Below are positions 59,110 through 64,000 of a DNA stretch of 64,000 bases, piece by piece. The notes below the pieces were generated by a model. The model saw only the letters and a list, made by a program, of their open reading frames with translations. It was not told where the DNA came from and ran no database searches. The stretch is from Effrenium voratum. Taxonomy: Eukaryota; Sar; Dinophyceae; Suessiales; Symbiodiniaceae. The first letter of the stretch is position 1, and each line of letters begins with the position of its first letter. Location of the stretch: NCBI GenBank assembly GCA_963377175.1, contig CAUJNA010003496.1:152501-216500 (forward strand). Reading direction: 5' to 3'. The translations under genes were made by a program, and so were the position numbers.

Positions 59110-60814
59110 TCAGGCTGAAATTGATTGCACGCCGTGCGGTGTCGCCGATACCTCACCCCGATGTTCACCTCCCGCGCTTTTCGGCATCGGCTTCTCGATC
59201 TCCCGGCCCGGATCGCCTTGACGGATGGATGCTCGATGATGCTCGATGATGCTCGTGTGCTGTCGCATCCACTTCGTGAAGATCTCGGCCTTGCCTCGGA
59301 CCTCCGAGGTTTTCTTGCACCAGCTTCGGTCCTGCGAGTTTCAGCCTGTCGGTCTGTTCGCACCCGCCAGAGCCCCACAAGTCTGCTTCAAGACCCCCAA
59401 AACCCCGATCACCAAGATCACGCCCACCAAGAGCGTGGCTCATCTCCAGGTCACCATGCTCTTCGTTGCCTCAGCGCCGTAGGCCCTAGCAAAAAGAACG
59501 GCCATCAGCTTCATAGTTTCAGCTTCAGGCGCATTTTGAGCTTCGCTTGCAAGGAGAGAAATTCAGCTTCATGAAATTATGCTTCACATTTCAGCTTCAG
59601 GTGCGTTTTGAGCTTCACTCAGATTGAAGCTTTAGGCGTATTTTGAGCTTCAGTTGCCAGCAGGAGAGTTTCAACTTTGCGAATTTCAGCGTCAAATTTG
59701 AGCTTCAGGCACGTCGTGAGCTTCACTTGCCCTAGGAGACAGTTTCAGCTTTACGAGTTTCAGGGGCGTTTTGAGCTTCACCTGCTCAAAGAGAGAATTT
59801 TAGCTTCAGGAATTAAAGCGTCCATTTTCCGCTTCAGGCACGTTTGGGCTTGTCCGAAGGATAATTTGAGCTTCATGGCTTTCTAAGCGTTACGAATTAG
59901 CGTCAAATTCGACTTTAGAAGGTCCAGCTTTAGCAATAACTTCAAATTTAAGCGTCTCGGCTGCCGCACTTGAAACCCTTGAGCTTCCTGTCGGCTTGCA
60001 GCTCTTGTCCATTTCTTCCTCGATGGTCCGTTCCTCCCCAGTGGGACCCTTTCTGGCAGCCATACCCGAAGTGCATCATTCCACACCCACCCCAGTTGAG
60101 CGGCCGCAGATCTCGTCCAATCCTCGCCACATCGAGCAACACCACCTTCTGGCCCTTGTAGTTGTCCCGGTGGTGGCCCTTCCTCATCTCGTCGGTCCTC
60201 ACCAGAGCTCGATCACCACAGCCCTGAGCACCATGCCAAAGAGCTGCTTCACTTCGCCATGTCCAGGCTGACCAGACTCCTCCAGATCAACCATCACATT
60301 TGTCCTCACCCTCATTGCTCTTCTGGCTAGCTCCACCAGGTGCCTATTTGTGCATTGTGAGCCCCTGGAAGATGTCCCGCAGAACCCCAGCACCAGCCTT
60401 CTCGTTCTCCACCTTGCCGTTCTTGGCGCTCTCGGTGCTGGGAACTTTGGTGTCGCCAGGACTCAGGGCCTTCAGCTCTGCCTGGGCAGCTCCAGAAAGG
60501 GTTTTACTGGCACTCGCGGCCTTTCGGCTTCTCGAAGCCCCCTCGGCCTCTCGGTGCCTTTCCACTTCCCTCTCCGCCACGAGGTTCTCCAAGTGAAGCC
60601 CGCGAGCTCTGCCACTCTGCCACAGGTGCCCGTCCCAGCGTCCATCACAGTACCGAGAGGAGAGCGACTTAGGCTCATAGCCCTTGTCAAGGGCAAAAGA
60701 GCGAGTCCCGGCTGCCAACCAGAAGCCTCCTCTCGGTGCAACTACACGCGCAGTTTTCGACCCGCATTCATAAATGTGAGGAGGTGGCCTTTCATACTCT
60801 ACCAAAATCAGCAT
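59110..60814 (-). pseudogene. Decayed minus-strand coding region, family unknown
   Basis: Reading leftward: 60814-60344 is open with a charged stretch (VAEREVERHREAEG, ENEKAGAGVLRDIFQG). A one-base shift near 60344-60360 continues in another frame as RHLVELARRAMRVRTNVMV and HGEVKQLFGMVLRAVVIEL. A second shift near 60205 continues as RTDEMRKGHHRDNYKGQ and VVLLDVARIGRDLRPLNWGG to a stop near 59948. After an AGCTTCA repeat, 59466-59110 resumes with a hydrophobic run (LLVGVILVIGVLGVL), an in-frame TGA, then TSEVRGKAEIFTKWMRQHT to a stop at 59110-59112. Intron-free continuity with frameshifts points to a processed or transposon-derived pseudogene. No domain is recognised. The first shift could also be a short intron. 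Confidence 0.45.
59490..59945. repeat. Degenerate AGCTTCAGGCGTATTTTGAGCTTCA repeats
   Basis: Six or seven units of about 60-75 bases, each with TTCAGCTTCAGGCGCATTTT-like and GAGCTTCACTTGC blocks and a GAGAGAATTTCAG joint. The array splits the minus-strand pseudogene in two. Confidence 0.85.
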
Positions 60815-61345
60815 TCAGCTTTTTCCTGCTTGCTTTGCAGCACTTGGTGGGCTGTGGGAAGTATGTTTGACCATGTCCGGCCCTTTCATGTGCTTTCGTC
60901 CCCTTTCTGCGAAGAAGTGAGGCCTCCAGATGGCAGGATGCGGTTATGGAAACTCATCATCCCTGACATCCCGCTTTGGTATCGCAGAAAGGGACCGCCC
61001 GCTCTTTGGTTCAACCTTACTTCTATATTTTATTAAGAATGACAGCCCCCCACCGGCAAAGCGTCAGGTATTCCCGGATTTGTGAGACCGCTCTCCAGGT
61101 CGACCCATATAAGGAAGCCAACACCGTGTGGTTGCTTTTGAAGGTGCCAGTTTTGCTTTACTTTAAACGGACACCAAGAGAATTCCGAACAGGTCTTGGC
61201 TCCCCCCCCACCATTTTGACAAAAACTAAAAACTTCGACCCATTGACCCCTTCCCATCAGCCGCAGAGAGGCGCGGGCGCGGGCGGGTCCTGCTGCTTCT
61301 TGCGGCTACCAAGCGTGCCGCTAGGACGGGCGCCACGCCATGATT
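60815..61345. other. Spacer, nothing recognised
   Basis: Ordinary composition with only short open frames. It ends at a 19-base G homopolymer (61346-61364) that marks the edge of the satellite. Confidence 0.5.
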
Positions 61346-62830
61346 GGGGGGGGGGGGGGGGGGGCTTGCCATATTATAAGAGCACACAGATACATATAAT
61401 ATAGCAGTATAATCATGTACGTAATGCACACATTGCACACACATGCATGATACATGCACACACACACATACATACATACATACATACATACGTACATACG
61501 TACATACGTACATACGTACATACGTACATACGTACATACAGACATACAGACATACAGACATACAGACATACAGACATACAGACATACAGACATACAGACG
61601 TACAGACATACAGACATACAGACATACAGACATACACACATACACACATACAGACATACAGACATACAGACATACAGACATACAGACCTCCAGACACACA
61701 GACACACAGACATACAGACATACAGACATACAGACATACAGACATACAGACATGCAGACATACATACATACAGACAGACAGCCATACAGACATACAGACA
61801 TACAGACATACAGACATGCAGGCATACAGAGATACAGACATACAGACATACAGACATACAGACACCGACATACAGAAATACAGACATACAGACGTACAGA
61901 CATACAGACATACAGACCTCCAGACATACAGACATACAGACATACAGACAGACCTCCAGACATACAGACATACAGACATAGAGACGTACAGATATACACA
62001 CATAGAGACCTACATACAGTATATACAGACATACAGACATAGAGACGTACAGATATACACACATAGAGACATACATATATACAGACATACAGACATACAG
62101 ACATACAGACATACAGACACACAGACATACAGACATACAGACATACAGACATACAGACATACAGACACACAGACATACAGACATACAGAGATACAGACAT
62201 GCAGACATACATTCGTACATTCGTACATTCATTCATGCATTCATACATCCATACATCCATACCTTCATACCTTCATACGTTCACACATTCATACATTTCT
62301 ATGTTCATATGTTCATGCATTCATACATTCATACATTACATTCATACATTACATTCATATGTTCATACCTTCCTACATTCACACACACGTTGATACGCTC
62401 ATACATTCATACATTCATACATTCATACATTTGTACACTCATGCATACATATATACATACATACATACGCTCATACATTTATGCATTCATACATTCGCAG
62501 ATTCGTACTTTTGTACATTCATACATTCATACGTTCATACCTATATCCGTTCATACGTTCATACATTCATACATTCATACATACCTACATTCTTACATGT
62601 ATACATTCATCCCTTACATTCATACGGTCATACTTTCGTACATATATTTTACATACATTCATACGCTCGTACATTCATACATTCATACATTCATAAATCC
62701 ATACATTGATACATGTATAGATTCTTGCATACGTTCATTCGTTCATACGTTCATACATACATTCATACCCTCATACATTCATACATTTGGACAATCATAC
62801 ATGCATACATATATTCATACATACATACAT

Positions 62831-62873
<43 letters not shown>

Positions 62874-63330
62874 TACATACATACATACATACATACATAC
62901 ATACATACATACATACATACATACATACACATAGATACATACATGCATACATGCATACATACCTACATTCGCTCACACATTCATACGTGCATACATTAAT
63001 CCCTTACATTCATACGCTCGTACATTCATACATTCATACATTCATACATGTATGCATTCACACATTACATTCCTGCATTCACACGTTCATACATTCATAC
63101 ATTTGTTTATACGTTCATACATTCATACATTTATACGTTCATACGTTCATACATTCATACATTCATACATTCATACACCCACACATACATTCATGCATAC
63201 ATGCATAAACACGCTCATACATTCATACATTCACACATACATACATACTTCCATATATACAGACATACACATCTTGACACATACACACACACACACACAT
63301 ACAGACAATCATACATACAGACACACAAGT
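61346..63330. repeat. G19 run and giant ACAT/ACAGACAT/CATTCATA satellite
   Basis: After G19 come ACAT/ACGT (61460-61537), a long ACAGACAT array (61538-62205), a CATTCATA array (62210-63240) with inner (CAGA)n (62829-62870) and (CATA)n (62871-62930) blocks, and a mixed tail. Open frames of up to 420 codons (plus) and 344 codons (minus) are repeat translation: 4- and 8-base units give periodic peptides in every frame. Confidence 0.97.
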
Positions 63331-63334
63331 GTGG

Positions 63335-64000
63335 CGCAGGGCCTCCTGAAGCTGCACGCGACATGTTGAACGGGAAGAAATATTAGGAGGGTTCTAAGAA
63401 TCCTTCCTGGGGGGGTGGGGGGAGCCCCAGGTTCTTGTCATGTTTCCCTTGACAGGTCAAGAATTCCGGGGTCTCTGAATTTGAAGCCATCACCTCAGTG
63501 CTTCCTCGCACAATGAAACAGGACCCAGGGCAGTTGAATCTACCTTTTCCCTGGTCCAAGACCCATTGTCTGAATTTGAATTGGGGTGCCCTTTGGTGGA
63601 CATCATTTACATGGAGGATTTATGTTTGCCAACCAAGTTTTCAGAGATTTCAATGTCCCATTACGATGAACAGTCATGCGTCAGCGTCCATTTGCGATGG
63701 GCGCCACTCCCTTGGGTTTGTGGCTCTGACCGAGGAGCAGTCCTGGCTTCGATGGGCGCAGAAAAAGCCTCTGCAAAGGCATGGCCTTGGCGCGGCCAGG
63801 GGTCTGTGGGCCCTTGGGGAACCTCCAAAATGATTGTTTTCTTTTCGAGTTCCCTTTGAACTAGCAGAAAGGTGGTTTTCCAAGAAACGAAATACCCAAA
63901 TTTTCTTTCGTCCAAGCCAGCTTAAACATCACTTGGCCTTAAGTGCGGTTGAGTTTCCTTTTGGGGTGACGTTCAAGGGGTCAAACAGTGCACAGGGAGC
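63335..64000. other. Intron-like sequence at the right edge
   Basis: Contains two intron-type motifs (near 63840 and 63957) of the CCTTTTGGGGTGACGTTCAAG kind. Open frames of about 100 codons at 63498-63859 exist in two registers but show no domain. No exon is called. Confidence 0.45.

Noticed and set aside
61447..62709. 420-codon + strand frame and overlapping 344-codon minus frame
   Set aside because: Pure translation of the ACAGACAT/CATTCATA satellite; periodic Tyr-Arg-His-Thr-Asp-Ile-Gln peptide in several registers.
1..64000. tRNA, rRNA, spliced-leader relic, CRISPR array, reverse transcriptase
   Set aside because: I looked for these by eye and saw no convincing match; a structure or profile search could still find a diverged tRNA or retroelement.

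Overview
This is nuclear DNA from a eukaryote, most probably a dinoflagellate (Symbiodiniaceae-like or a relative). The reasons are visible in the sequence. Recognisable protein is cut into very short exons (about 12-110 bases), separated by introns of mostly 0.1-2 kb. Introns end in AG and the next exon nearly always starts with G. Most introns begin with GC or GA instead of GT. Every spliced gene I can trace lies on the + strand. The spacers are packed with micro- and minisatellites. I see no bacterial operons, rRNA, tRNA, CRISPR or recognisable reverse transcriptase. Most long open frames here are translated satellites or intron read-through. I built the gene models by eye from splice phase and protein motifs, with no RNA evidence.

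Layout, left to right. (1) 0-1.4 kb: a TATG satellite and two orphan exons. (2) About 2.9-11.8 kb: a gene for an unrecognised membrane protein with about seven hydrophobic segments; a CA/CATA satellite sits in its first long intron, and two more sit in a later one. (3) About 15.6-24.6 kb: a coiled-coil protein gene made of small exons joined by phase-0 introns. Its introns contain a CAGGCA hexanucleotide array, a TIR-bearing mini-element and a GC-rich repeat block. (4) About 29.1-32.6 kb, possibly on to 39.9 kb: a cysteine-rich protein with CC-x7-C[WF] units. (5) 33.6-35.0 kb: a large degenerate minisatellite. (6) 35.5-36.7 kb: the one intact uninterrupted gene, with two cold-shock-like domains and a RanBP2-type zinc finger; it may be nested inside gene 4. 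(7) 42.6-54.3 kb: a fumarylacetoacetate hydrolase (FAH) superfamily gene in 14 exons whose phases all agree. (8) 54.8-58 kb: scattered orphan exons. (9) 59.1-60.8 kb: a decayed minus-strand coding region split by an AGCTTCA repeat. (10) 61.4-63.3 kb: a huge ACAGACAT/CATTCATA satellite. The last 0.7 kb shows only intron-like sequence.

The best-supported calls are the zinc-finger/cold-shock gene and the FAH gene. The FAH gene is also the most informative object here: its conserved protein lets every splice junction be placed, and of 13 introns only two have GT donors. The membrane, coiled-coil and Cys-rich genes are supported by phase-consistent exons but have no named function.
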